From: Desulfomicrobium sp. UBA5193
GTDB lineage: Bacteria; Desulfobacterota; Desulfovibrionia; Desulfovibrionales; Desulfomicrobiaceae
Reading direction: 5' to 3'
NCBI GenBank assembly: GCA_002412965.1
Contig: DHWB01000004.1
Coordinates: forward strand, 62,001 to 126,000
Length of the DNA: 64,000 bases
A model generated the notes under the pieces. It made no database searches. It was not told where the DNA came from and saw nothing but the letters and a program-made list of their open reading frames with translations. Below are positions 16,861 through 26,250 of this stretch, one piece after another. Positions within the stretch are counted from its first letter, which is position 1, and each line of letters begins with the position of its first letter. The translations under genes were made by a program, and so were the position numbers.

Positions 16861-19800
16861 TCAGTAGTCGTGCTTCCAGGTTACGCCCCCTCCTTGGCGG
16901 GAGTCGGAGCCGATCTCGGTCTCCACGCTGATTTTTGGGGTCAGCTGTACTTCGACCTTGGTTCGGTCCTGACCTGAAACACTGCGTTCGGTTCGAATGT
17001 AGTACTTTCCGCCGAAATATCCGCCCACACCGACGGCCGTGTTGTCGTCCTCATCCCTGCTCACATCCACTTCCTGCAGTCCCAGACCTGCCTTGATCTT
17101 GCCGAGAAAATCCGGGGTGGCGCCGATGCCGGTCAGCTCCGACGCGGCTTGCGCCAGACGCACGGCCTGCAGGGGGGATATCTGCGACATGGACCTGCCG
17201 AAGAGGATCATGGCCAGGAGTTCGTCCTGAGGGAGATTCGGAACCGAAGTCAGGGTCAGGCGAAAATTTTTCGCCGGTCCGTTCAGATGTACCTGAACCA
17301 GGGTGTCCAGGATCTGCGCTTCGCCGATGACGTCCATGAATGGATTGGGCGGCGTCTCACCGTTCAGCGAAAGGACGCCTTTGGTCAGGTTGAAGGTGCG
17401 CTCCAGAAAATCGAACCTTCCCCGCAGCAGGGTCATTTCGCCGTTGATCACAGGTTGTACATGGTTTCCTCCGACATGGAGCGTGCCGGACCATTCCGAA
17501 TCCAGCCCTCGGCCCTGCACGAAGAGTCGGGCCGGGATCAGCACTTTGAGATCAAAATCGGTCCGGAAGGAGGACGCGCTTCTTGCGATGCCGGTTCGGC
17601 CTGGCGAAGTGTTGATTTCCTTGATCTCGATTTGCGTCATGTCCGCAGGCATGGAGGACGGCAATCGCACCGTGGTCGGGTCCAGGGAGAGCGTCCCGTT
17701 CAGACTGGCGGCATCATACGTGCCCTGAAAGCGCAGGGCTCCGCTGGCCGTGCTTTGGACCAGATCAAGACGCAGCAGGTTGCACGCGGCGAGGTTCACG
17801 TCGCAGGCATAGGTCTGCCTGGCCGGGTCGAAAACTCCGGTGCCGTCGAGTTTGCCTTGTCCTCCGTCGGTGCCGTTTGCGGTCAGATCCAGCCTTGAAT
17901 CCTTCGCGACAGCGTCGAGATTGAGGGCTTCGATCCGGGTGCCGCTGCGGAAGTTTTCATAACGGGCGTTTCGGATGCGGGAATAGCCTTCCATAAGTGG
18001 GGCGTCCCAAGTGCCGCGCAGGCTGAAGTTTGTTTCAAGCTTTCCGTCCAGGGTCTGGTCGTAAAGGTTCAAGAAGTGGGGGAGGAGAAAAAGCTTCGCT
18101 GTGCCCTGAAGTTGGCCCGCCAAGGGGACGTCTTGGGGGAAAGCCAGGGAGAAGAGTTCCGCCCGCACCGGGCAGGAAAAGTTCGCATCAAGCTGAAGAT
18201 CGTCTGCGGATGCAGAGGCGACCGATGCGCGCGCTTCAAGTGAATCCCTGCGCAGCCGGGCTTCCGCCGTGAGATTGAGGTCGGGCAGGTTTTCAAGGCC
18301 GGTCTCTTCGGTTCTCAATTCGCGGGCGCGCACGTTCAGACGCGCATCCGGGTCCAACGGGGATCCTTCGACAGTGAGCGTGGCGCTGACAATGGCGCTC
18401 GGCAGGCCGGGATACAAGGGGCGCAGAAGCGCCGGGTTCATGTTTTCCAGATCGGCCGAGATGGACGCATGTTCGGCCGTGATGCTGCCCTTGGCGCGCA
18501 GGCGGGCAGGGCCAAAGGCCAGGCTTGTCTGCGACCAGGCCGTTTCGGTTTCGGAGAAAGTCATGTCCAGCGGTGTTTCCAGGCGCAGCGCCTGGCTGAG
18601 CAGGGTGCCCTGCAGATTCTCGATACGAAGCCGGGAAGGAGAGAATGAAACCTCGCCCCTGGCCTTGAGGCTGCTGTCTGAGGAGCCGTGCGCGAGGCCG
18701 AGGTCAAAGTTCAGCCCGTCACCTGTTGGCCGCAAGGTCCCGTCGATATGGTCGGCGCGCAGGTCGGCATAGGACACGGAATCAAGGCGCAAATCCGCGC
18801 GTGTGCCACCGGGGATGCCCTGCGTCGCGCGCGCTTGCAGGGTGGCCGTGCCGACGCGCAGCCCCAGGGCGGACAGCTTGCTTCCTTCTGCCTGAATGTG
18901 AACAGTTTGCGCCGCATCATGTTTGGTCATCTTCGCCTGGGCGGACAGCGCGCCTTCCATATTCGTGCCCAGAATCCGGCCCAGATTGCCCAGATCCTGG
19001 CTTATCAACCGGGCATTGCCTTCGAAGATCAGGCTGGCCGGATCAAAGACGCCGGATGCGTCCAGGGTGGCTTGCGGCAAGCGCAGTGCGAATTCCGGTA
19101 TGCGGACAGTGTTTTTTTGCATCTCGGCCTGCACGCGCAGTTCGGCCAATTCTCCCCCCACCAACGCCCCGGCCCGCAGGGTTCCCGCCGGTTTATGTGG
19201 CAGTCCTTTCAGGGCGATGGTTGTCGCGGCATTGGTTATGGCCAGGGTGTCGACAAGGATCTGGCGGGACTCGGCAGAGAGATCAAGGCCAAAATCCTGC
19301 AATGTGCCCGAGGTCTTGCCGTGCAGGGCTGAACCTTGCGCCACGCGCAGCGTTCCCGTCTGCAGGTCCGGCAATGTGAGCGTGAACTCGCTCTGGAACA
19401 GTCCAGTGTCCAGGTTGTGTGCGCCGGCAAGGGTGCCCTTGGTTCTGGAGTCGAGTTGCGCCTTATGAATCTCCACGCTTTGGGGAGAAACGGAGAAATC
19501 GGCCAGCACCTGCGGCTCCAGTCCCAAAAGGAGCTCCGCCTCCTTGGGCAGGCCGGAAATTTCTGTTGCACGCAGGGAGAGTTTTCCGCTGAATGACGGA
19601 GCCTCCGGATCAATTTGGCCGTTCAAGCTCGATTTCAAGCGCGCGGAAAACAAAGAGCCTTCGGGCAGGAGGGGCAGATCGCGCAGGCGCAGGTCGGCGT
19701 CCAGATGCACGTCGCTGTCGAGGCTTCCCGTAGCGGTGAGTTCCAGCCGTTCGCTGTCCAGCCGCAGGTTTTTCAGCAGAACGGTGGTCGCGTTGCCGCC

Positions 19801-21078
19801 CAAGGTCGCGTTTGCGCTCCAGGTGCTTAGACCGGGAGGCAGGGATGGGGTGTGGGCGGCAATGGCGGTGTCTGCGCTCCACTGGCCCGTGTCCGAGGGC
19901 ATATCGAAGAAGAGTTCGGCGCTGGCCGTTTGCAGCGAGGTTCCTGCCAGGTTCCAGTCATGAAGGGTGATGTGGCCTTCAGCCTTCAGCCCGCGCGGCT
20001 CGACAAGTAGGTTGGCCTGCACTCCGGTCGGTCCCGAAGCGATTTTTGCCGGCATGATCCAGGTCAGGTCCGCGAACGTGCCCCGGAGCGCGGCGGCAAG
20101 AGTTCGGGACTCGTTGTCCCAGGTCGCGTTGGCGCCGATGGTCGCGAATCCGCTGTGTAGATCGAGGGTGGTCAGACGGAGGTCCTGGCCTGTCCAGGCG
20201 CCCTCGGCCCGGATTCCTATGGCGGAATCCGGCAGATGCGTAAGTCCGGTCCAGGCCGGGCCTGGGTGCAGGTCGAGATTGAGGGCGATTGCCGGGTTTT
20301 CCGTGAAGTTCAGGGTGGCATTGCCCGCAAGGCGTGCTGCATCGGAGATGCGCCCCGTGACAGTCAGCGGCCAGTCGGAAGTGGTGCCCTCTCCCTCGAC
20401 ATCCAGGGCGATGCCTTCGGTGCCGTTCAATCCGAGGGTTGCGTGCAGGATGCCGCCCGGCTCTTCATTCAACTTCAGTCGAAGGCGAAGAGCCTGGTCC
20501 TGGATGCGTCCGTCCAGTTCGAGCACGTCCCGGTCCCTGTCCAGCCGGGCAATGCGTAGGCGGGCGGTGGACTGGCGCTGGTCGATGAATATCCCGCCGC
20601 CAAGGCTCAGGAATGCTTCATGTCCTACCAGCGCCGCTCCCAGTTGGATGCGTTCGGCGTCGATGCTCTGGATGCGCAAAGGCGGCAAGGTGAATCCAGA
20701 CGAGTCCTCCTCCGCGCCCTCCCCGGATTCGGGCAGCCGGTCCATTTTGAAGAACTCCACGCCCAGATGCTCCAGGGAAATCCTGCCCAGCAGGAGTTGG
20801 CCGAAAACGGGCCTGGCGGTCGCATTCGTGATTTCGAGCCAGGGGCCAAGCGCATCGCTTATGGTCAGATGCGCAAGGGAGCATGTGTCGCCAAGTCGCA
20901 GGCCCTGCATCTCAAGGCGGAAACTTGGGCCGGCCGTTGCCTTGGTGATGAAGTCAAGCAGGCTCTGCCTGCCACGGTCCGTACCGAGAAGAACGGTGAT
21001 GCATAGAACGCACGTGCCAAGGAGCAGGGCGAGAAATCCAAGCAAAAGCGGAATGTGGCGAAAGATTTGCCGATTCAT
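16861..21078 (-). CDS. tamB: Translocation and assembly module protein TamB
   Basis: A 1405-residue inner-membrane-anchored protein of the AsmA-like/TamB family, thought to bridge the periplasm and to assist outer-membrane protein insertion or lipid transport. One N-terminal membrane segment (FRHIPLLLGFLALLLGTCVLCITVLLG) precedes a very long beta-rich, repeat-like periplasmic body. The C-terminal DUF490 domain shows GRFDFLERTFNLTKGVLSLNG, ILFGRSMSQISPLQAVRLAQ and a terminal strand EIGSDSRQGGGVTWKHDY. The ATG at 21078 overlaps the tamA stop as TGATG, which links their translation; a TTG three bases earlier is less likely. Confidence 0.93.
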   Translation of the reverse strand: MNRQIFRHIPLLLGFLALLLGTCVLCITVLLGTDRGRQSLLDFITKATAGPSFRLEMQGLRLGDTCSLAHLTISDALGPWLEITNATARPVFGQLLLGRISLEHLGVEFFKMDRLPESGEGAEEDSSGFTLPPLRIQSIDAERIQLGAALVGHEAFLSLGGGIFIDQRQSTARLRIARLDRDRDVLELDGRIQDQALRLRLKLNEEPGGILHATLGLNGTEGIALDVEGEGTTSDWPLTVTGRISDAARLAGNATLNFTENPAIALNLDLHPGPAWTGLTHLPDSAIGIRAEGAWTGQDLRLTTLDLHSGFATIGANATWDNESRTLAAALRGTFADLTWIMPAKIASGPTGVQANLLVEPRGLKAEGHITLHDWNLAGTSLQTASAELFFDMPSDTGQWSADTAIAAHTPSLPPGLSTWSANATLGGNATTVLLKNLRLDSERLELTATGSLDSDVHLDADLRLRDLPLLPEGSLFSARLKSSLNGQIDPEAPSFSGKLSLRATEISGLPKEAELLLGLEPQVLADFSVSPQSVEIHKAQLDSRTKGTLAGAHNLDTGLFQSEFTLTLPDLQTGTLRVAQGSALHGKTSGTLQDFGLDLSAESRQILVDTLAITNAATTIALKGLPHKPAGTLRAGALVGGELAELRVQAEMQKNTVRIPEFALRLPQATLDASGVFDPASLIFEGNARLISQDLGNLGRILGTNMEGALSAQAKMTKHDAAQTVHIQAEGSKLSALGLRVGTATLQARATQGIPGGTRADLRLDSVSYADLRADHIDGTLRPTGDGLNFDLGLAHGSSDSSLKARGEVSFSPSRLRIENLQGTLLSQALRLETPLDMTFSETETAWSQTSLAFGPARLRAKGSITAEHASISADLENMNPALLRPLYPGLPSAIVSATLTVEGSPLDPDARLNVRARELRTEETGLENLPDLNLTAEARLRRDSLEARASVASASADDLQLDANFSCPVRAELFSLAFPQDVPLAGQLQGTAKLFLLPHFLNLYDQTLDGKLETNFSLRGTWDAPLMEGYSRIRNARYENFRSGTRIEALNLDAVAKDSRLDLTANGTDGGQGKLDGTGVFDPARQTYACDVNLAACNLLRLDLVQSTASGALRFQGTYDAASLNGTLSLDPTTVRLPSSMPADMTQIEIKEINTSPGRTGIARSASSFRTDFDLKVLIPARLFVQGRGLDSEWSGTLHVGGNHVQPVINGEMTLLRGRFDFLERTFNLTKGVLSLNGETPPNPFMDVIGEAQILDTLVQVHLNGPAKNFRLTLTSVPNLPQDELLAMILFGRSMSQISPLQAVRLAQAASELTGIGATPDFLGKIKAGLGLQEVDVSRDEDDNTAVGVGGYFGGKYYIRTERSVSGQDRTKVEVQLTPKISVETEIGSDSRQGGGVTWKHDY

Positions 21079-22847
21079 CAAAAGGCCTGCCCAAGGCTCA
21101 CGTAGAGTTGAAAGGCGGAATCCACGCCGTCGCGCCGGTCAAGCGGTACGGCCACGTCCATCCGCACCGGGCCGATGGGCGTGTAATAACGGATGCCGCT
21201 GCCAACGCCCCAGAAATAATCTTCCTTTGCGCTTGGATCCCTGTTCAGAAATGCCGCGCCGCCGTCCCCAAAAAGCACAAACCCGAATTCCTTGTTTATC
21301 CTGAAGCGCAGCTCCGCTGAAAAGTCCATGGCGCTCAATCCGCCCATGGGGTCTTCGTCTTCGTCAAGCTGGCCCGCGTACTGGTAGGCGTAGCCGCGCA
21401 CGGATCCCCCCCCTCCCGCATAGAGGAGCATGTCCTCGGGGATGTTTTCCCGGCCTGTTCCCGCCAGCACGCTGTAGCGGCCGCGAGTGGCCAGCACCAG
21501 GGACCTGTTTTTGCACAGCGGCAGATAGTGGCGTCCGCTGATGTTCCAAAGAACAAAGGACGATGTCCGGTCCGAGATATCCGAGAAGGGTTCCATGCGT
21601 CCGGACAATGTCAGGCCCGAGGTCGGATCCAGGGGATGGTTTGCGGTGGAGAACTCCGCGATGAGAGGTACTGAAAAAAGATTGAAATGCCGCACTTCGT
21701 CTTCGTCCACTCTGCCCAGGCGGTACGCCAGCCCGTAGCCGACGTTCAGTACGGACAATGGGCGGCGCAAGATGCCGGACAGTGAGAGGTTGCTCGCGTC
21801 GTACACGTCCGTGACCTCGTCCTCATATTTTGCGGACAGATCCAGTTGATGTCCGCGTTGGCCGAAGTTGGGAAAAATCAAGGCGGAGTTGAGGCTTTGC
21901 AGGTTTTCAGAGATTTGCGTGTCAAAGCGCAGCTCCTGTCCCTCCCCGAAGATGTTGCGGCGCGTCCAGCCCGCGCTGACTCCAAGACCGAGGTCGGAGA
22001 AGTACCACAACCCTGCGCGCACGCTGCGGTGCAGGGCTTCCAGCAGGGTCAGGCGCATGGTCACCGTGGCGGTTGCTGGATCGTTCACGGCATCGATGCG
22101 CACCGAGCGGAAGAGTCCTGTGTGGATCAGGTTCTCCCTGGTTTTCTCCACCAGACGGCTGTCGAAGGGCGCGCCCTGCTCCCAGGCACATTCGTCCACG
22201 ACATAGTTTTCGGACACCTCCTCCAGCCCAATGATTTCAATCGGGCCAAAAACGGCCATCGGCCCGTTTTGGACTGCAAGCCGCACGGAAACGGTATTCT
22301 CGGCATGATCCGCCACTACTTCACGCTTGGCGATCGTTGGAGATGGGTGCCCGTTTTCCTTGAGACGCTCCAGGAGCGCCGTTTCCGTGTCCAGAACCAG
22401 GCTTGAGGAATATCCGTACCCGGCCTTGATCGTGTCCAGGGTCTCGCGCAGAAGGGCGAGCATTTTTGTATTGTCTGGCGTGAGGATGAGCTCCGGGGCG
22501 GCGAACACAAAGCGCGGACCGGGCGTGATCGTGAAACTGACCGCAAAAGGCGTGACCGTTTCGTCCAGTTCGGCTTCGATTTCGTGCTTGAAGTAGCCAC
22601 GGGATTGGAGCGCCTGGTCGAAGGACTCCACGTCATTGTGCATGCGCCGCTTGAGCAGGCCGACGGTGTCCGGAGGGTTATGCTGCAGGCCGACGCAGTC
22701 GGACACGGAGGATAACAGGGCGGTGAGGTCGTCAGGCAGGGGCGGAATTGTCACCGTGTATAAAGCGGGCGCGGCCTGGAGCCGCGCCGGGTGAAAGGCG
22801 GCGACGAAGGCGAGAATGGAAAATATGAAGATCCGGAAGACCGGCAT
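21078..22847 (-). CDS. tamA: Outer-membrane Omp85-family protein TamA
   Basis: A 589-residue BamA-like outer membrane protein and partner of TamB. It has a Sec signal peptide (cleavage near LQA, residue 25), three POTRA-like regions up to about residue 260, and a C-terminal 16-strand barrel. The barrel contains the Omp85 VRGY-type motif (GSVRGYAYQYAGQ), a conserved loop near LRFRINKEFGFVLFGDGG, and ends in an aromatic residue (LYVSLGQAF), as outer-membrane barrels do. AAGGAA precedes the ATG. tamB overlaps its stop. Confidence 0.92.
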   Translation of the reverse strand: MPVFRIFIFSILAFVAAFHPARLQAAPALYTVTIPPLPDDLTALLSSVSDCVGLQHNPPDTVGLLKRRMHNDVESFDQALQSRGYFKHEIEAELDETVTPFAVSFTITPGPRFVFAAPELILTPDNTKMLALLRETLDTIKAGYGYSSSLVLDTETALLERLKENGHPSPTIAKREVVADHAENTVSVRLAVQNGPMAVFGPIEIIGLEEVSENYVVDECAWEQGAPFDSRLVEKTRENLIHTGLFRSVRIDAVNDPATATVTMRLTLLEALHRSVRAGLWYFSDLGLGVSAGWTRRNIFGEGQELRFDTQISENLQSLNSALIFPNFGQRGHQLDLSAKYEDEVTDVYDASNLSLSGILRRPLSVLNVGYGLAYRLGRVDEDEVRHFNLFSVPLIAEFSTANHPLDPTSGLTLSGRMEPFSDISDRTSSFVLWNISGRHYLPLCKNRSLVLATRGRYSVLAGTGRENIPEDMLLYAGGGGSVRGYAYQYAGQLDEDEDPMGGLSAMDFSAELRFRINKEFGFVLFGDGGAAFLNRDPSAKEDYFWGVGSGIRYYTPIGPVRMDVAVPLDRRDGVDSAFQLYVSLGQAF

Positions 22848-22869
22848 GCGAGGTTCCTTGGAGATCGGG

Positions 22870-24222
22870 TTAATTGCCCGGAGGCGTCATCCAAGAGCTG
22901 GCGTAGCGCTCGACGTCGAATTTTCGACGCGCGCCCGCCAGATTCATGTACCTGATCTTGCCGAAAATCGGGCGCTCGGTCCAGCCACGGTCATGCACAC
23001 CCCCAATAGACCAGCTGATGCCCGTGTACCCGTTGCTGTCGCGGCCATCGAGGCTGTAGCGGTCATTGAGCCAGATGGCGATGCGCAGTGCTTCCGAAGC
23101 GCTGGGGGACCATTCCAGAATTTTTTTGGCCCAGTACATGCGCAGGTAGCCGTGCATCTTGCCGCTGCGCATCATCTGGATTTGGGCCGCGTTCCAGAGC
23201 GGTTCATGGGTTAGGGCTTGCTCGAATTCCTCAGGGGCATAGATGGCTGGGCGCGGGTCATGGCGGTGTCTGTGCAGGGTCTCCCTGGCCCAGGCGGGAA
23301 AGCCCGCTTCCGTGTCGTAATCGGGCGTGTGCAGGCAGAAGTTGTCCGACAGTTCGCGCCGGATGATCAGTTCGTCCAGAAAGGAATCGATGTGCTCGCC
23401 CATGATCCTGCGCGCCCGAATTTCGAGGACCATCCGCTGGGCGGAGATCATGCCGAAATGAAGATGAGCGGAGAGATCTGAGCAGACATCCTGGTTTGGG
23501 TCGTTGCGATGCATATAAAGAGGCAATCGGTTTTCCAGAAAATCAGCAAGCAAGGCATGGGCGGCCTCTTCTCCCGGTTTGACGCGTGTTTTGGGCAGGA
23601 TAGTGGCTTCGGCCTCCAGATTTTGTCTCAATGCGGAAAAATCGGGCGGCGGCGTTGCCGATGGCCAGGAGTGGGGATGAGGGGGCAGAACGGGGAAATC
23701 ATCCAGAAATTCCTGGAGCTGGCGCTGAATTTTCGGGCGGATGGTCCTGGCCATGAATTCACGGTGGTCCGAGGCCACCCGCGCGGGCACGATGTTGCGG
23801 GAGTCGACCTCATGCACAGGCTGGTCGCAGGCGTCCAGCAGGTCTTGGACCCAGCGGATCTTGATACGCAGCGGGTCGAAATCCGTGACGATGAGTCCGG
23901 CCATGTGCTCGCGGGCAAAACGAGCGACCTCGATTCCGGGGTCTCCGTGCAGGGCGAAAAAGGGGATGTTCGACTGGCGCAGAGCCTTCGCCGTTTCGCC
24001 GAGTCCCTGGAGCAGGAATTCGAAATGGGGCAAGGTCGCGCCGGAAAAGGCGGGGGCCAGGCAAAAAACTACGGCCACGGGCTGGCCAAGTTTGAGCGCC
24101 TGCAGCCGGGCGTGGATCAGCCCCCAGTTGTCCGAGGCCCGGAAATCACGGTGCATCCAATAAAGCACTGGCCCTGCGATTGCTGGTACGGTTTTGATGA
24201 TATGCACGCGACGCAGGTTCAT
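22870..24222 (-). CDS. phrB: Class II CPD photolyase
   Basis: A 450-residue flavoprotein that uses blue light and reduced FAD to split cyclobutane pyrimidine dimers. The Rossmann-type N-terminal domain (VLYWMHRDFRASDNWGL) is followed by a helical FAD domain with the class II signature: SGKMHGYLRMYWAKKILEW, then LNDRYSLDGRDSNGYTGISWSIGGVHDRGW and IFGKIRYMN. Length is normal for class II. The start overlaps the stop of the upstream RlmN-like gene as ATGA, so the two are translationally coupled. An N-terminal extension of about 15 residues before the domain may mean the true start is internal. Confidence 0.93.
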   Translation of the reverse strand: MNLRRVHIIKTVPAIAGPVLYWMHRDFRASDNWGLIHARLQALKLGQPVAVVFCLAPAFSGATLPHFEFLLQGLGETAKALRQSNIPFFALHGDPGIEVARFAREHMAGLIVTDFDPLRIKIRWVQDLLDACDQPVHEVDSRNIVPARVASDHREFMARTIRPKIQRQLQEFLDDFPVLPPHPHSWPSATPPPDFSALRQNLEAEATILPKTRVKPGEEAAHALLADFLENRLPLYMHRNDPNQDVCSDLSAHLHFGMISAQRMVLEIRARRIMGEHIDSFLDELIIRRELSDNFCLHTPDYDTEAGFPAWARETLHRHRHDPRPAIYAPEEFEQALTHEPLWNAAQIQMMRSGKMHGYLRMYWAKKILEWSPSASEALRIAIWLNDRYSLDGRDSNGYTGISWSIGGVHDRGWTERPIFGKIRYMNLAGARRKFDVERYASSWMTPPGN

Positions 24223-25196
24223 GACGCATTCTCCATGGGATGTCCGTTTTCGCGGAGCGGAAGGGTCTGAAGCGCGGTGTTCTGTTCGCCACGCAATTGG
24301 CCGCAGGCCGCCAGGATGTCCGGCCCGAGGCTGCGCCGGATGAAGGCGGTGCCGCCCAGGGCCTTGAGCCAGCGGGCAAAGCTCTCGATGCGTTCCGGAC
24401 CGGGACTTATGTGAGGGCTTCCGGGCACGGGATTGCAGGGAATGAGGTTGATTTTGGCGCGCACGCCCTCAAGCAATTCGTGCAGCAGTTCCGCATGACT
24501 CTGGCTGTCATTGACGTCGCGGATGAGGATGTACTCGATGGTGATGCGTTCCCGGCCAGGCAAGGGATAGCTCCGCAACGTCGCGATCAGTTCATCCAGG
24601 GGCCATTTGCGCGCGCCGGGCATGATCAGGTCCCGAAGCTTTTGGGTCGGGGCGTGCAGGGAGATGGCGGGCAAGGCGAGCCGCGACCGGCCAAGCTCTT
24701 CGAGTTGCCGGGGGAGGCCGATGGTTGAGAGCTGGATTTTTCTCCAGGACAGGTTTGGGCCGCCAGGGGCGGTCAGCAGGGCCAGGCAGTCGCGTACGGC
24801 TTCAAAATTGAGCAGGGGTTCGCCCATACCCATCAGCACCGCTCGCTGTGGCCAGATCCCCGTGGTGGCATGCAGTTCAAAAGCGGCTGTCCGTATTTGG
24901 GCCATGAGTTCGGGCAAGGTCAGGTTTCGGATGAAACCGGATTGACCCGTGTGACAGAAGGTGCAGCCGATGGGGCAGCCGACTTGAGTGGACAGGCAGA
25001 TCGTGCGTGTCGAAGGCATGGGCATGGAGACACTTTCAATGGTCTGTCCATCGTCAAGCTCGAGAAGCAGTTTTTGTGTGCCGTCTTCACTCAGTTGGCG
25101 CTTGCGCACGGGCAGCAGGTTGTCGAACGACCACAAGCGATGTGCGTTGGAAACAGCGGAGGTCGCCTGCTTCTGCAGTGAACATTTCATGTGCAT
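24219..25196 (-). CDS. Short RlmN/Cfr-like radical SAM methyltransferase
   Basis: A 325-residue radical SAM enzyme of the RlmN/Cfr family, which methylates C2 or C8 of adenosine in 23S rRNA or C2 in tRNA. The cluster-binding cysteines are C74, C78 and C81 (CPIGCTFC). C67, seven residues before them, and the cysteine in ILAACGQL near residue 302 match the two catalytic cysteines of RlmN. It lacks about 50 N-terminal residues, the part that in RlmN forms an RNA-binding accessory domain. It is coupled by ATGA overlap to the photolyase. It may be a paralogue with another RNA target; a canonical RlmN may exist elsewhere in the genome. AAGGA lies upstream of the ATG; a second ATG two codons later is possible. 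Confidence 0.85.
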   Translation of the reverse strand: MHMKCSLQKQATSAVSNAHRLWSFDNLLPVRKRQLSEDGTQKLLLELDDGQTIESVSMPMPSTRTICLSTQVGCPIGCTFCHTGQSGFIRNLTLPELMAQIRTAAFELHATTGIWPQRAVLMGMGEPLLNFEAVRDCLALLTAPGGPNLSWRKIQLSTIGLPRQLEELGRSRLALPAISLHAPTQKLRDLIMPGARKWPLDELIATLRSYPLPGRERITIEYILIRDVNDSQSHAELLHELLEGVRAKINLIPCNPVPGSPHISPGPERIESFARWLKALGGTAFIRRSLGPDILAACGQLRGEQNTALQTLPLRENGHPMENAS

Positions 25197-25711
25197 TTCC
25201 GTTCCTTGTCCACTTGTCGTATGCTGTCAATATGAGCTCGAGAGGTCCCCTTGTGCGAGCTGTGCGAAATTTTTTGAAATGCGTTTGATCGCGCAGTGCA
25301 TGCCGGATTTGAAGAAGTAATTTCATTATATGGATTGCAATGTTGGTCCGATTTTGTAATAATAAGTAATGGATCCCAATGAATTTTTTAGCTTTTAAAA
25401 TTATTCGGATCGTCTTTTATTCCATCTTGGAACAGCGGTTTGTCGGGGGGCGTGTATTCCCCGAAACGATATGGGCGAACCGGAGCGCGTTTGCGCGGAT
25501 GATTTCTTGCTGTGGCGAGTTTACCTTGACGGGTGTTGAAAGTGATTTTTCTCTTGAAACGAGCGGCAGTGCGTGTCATTTCTCAAAAACAATCTGCGCA
25601 CAGGCAATTGGCCATTTTTTTTCATGAGTTTTGAAAAATGAACCGTGCGGGGAGTAGACGCAGAGCGATGTGTGTTCTGCCGAATGATTGTTTATTTACT
25701 AATTCTAACGC
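25197..25711. other. AT-rich gene-free interval
   Basis: This 515-base gap separates the divergent RlmN-like and PilZ genes. It is visibly richer in A and T than the flanking genes. An 82-codon open frame at 25379-25627 lacks a ribosome binding site and homology that I can see, so it is not called. Promoters for both neighbours must lie here or close by, but no convincing -35/-10 pair was found. Confidence 0.5.
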
Positions 25712-26215
25712 ATGAATGAAATTATGAATGAAGACAAAACATCCGATGTTGAAGTTTATGTACACAATAAGTTAGTTGTTTCCTTCTGTTGTCCTCTTTG
25801 TAAACTGGAAAAAACAATCGGTGTTGAAAGAATAAAAGACGTATATCACTGGAATATAAATGCAATATGCCGTCGTTGTGGACATAATTTCAAAGTTTCA
25901 TTCAATTTTCGAAAATATTATCGAAAAGAAACATATCTGCATGGGCTTATTTTTTCTTCTTCAGATTCGAAGAATCAGCTTGCAGATGTGATTGTCACGG
26001 ATTTATCCCTGACTGGAGTGGGTTTTGAGTGTAAGGACCGCGATTTTGAGATGGACAGTGTGTTTGTCATCCGCTTTTTTTTGGACGATGAAGAGAGTTC
26101 AAAAGTTGAAAAACAAATATCCATCGAATCTGTTCGCGGCCATAAGGTCGGCGCGGTTTTTGTGGAGACAAAGGGCTTCGACAAAACTCTCGGCAAATAT
26201 ATTCTTCCCAAGTAG
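25712..26215 (+). CDS. PilZ-domain protein with N-terminal zinc ribbon
   Basis: A 167-residue protein. The N-terminal half carries a zinc-ribbon-like pair, C27-x2-C30 and C53-x2-C56 (CPLC, CRRC). The C-terminal half is a PilZ domain with both c-di-GMP contacts present: RxxxR at residues 67-71 (RKYYR) and DxSxxG at 97-102 (DLSLTG). It should therefore bind c-di-GMP; the partner is unknown. The gene is AT-rich relative to most of the window. No clear ribosome binding site precedes either possible start (25712 or 25724). It is the first gene of a same-strand signalling cluster reaching 35599. Confidence 0.82.
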   Translation: MNEIMNEDKTSDVEVYVHNKLVVSFCCPLCKLEKTIGVERIKDVYHWNINAICRRCGHNFKVSFNFRKYYRKETYLHGLIFSSSDSKNQLADVIVTDLSLTGVGFECKDRDFEMDSVFVIRFFLDDEESSKVEKQISIESVRGHKVGAVFVETKGFDKTLGKYILPK

Positions 26216-26250
26216 AATCAAATCAACGTGATGGCGGAGAGGAATTGACA

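Noticed and set aside
25379..25627. 82-codon open frame in the AT-rich gap
   Set aside because: No ribosome binding site, no recognised motif, and an implausible mix of residues.
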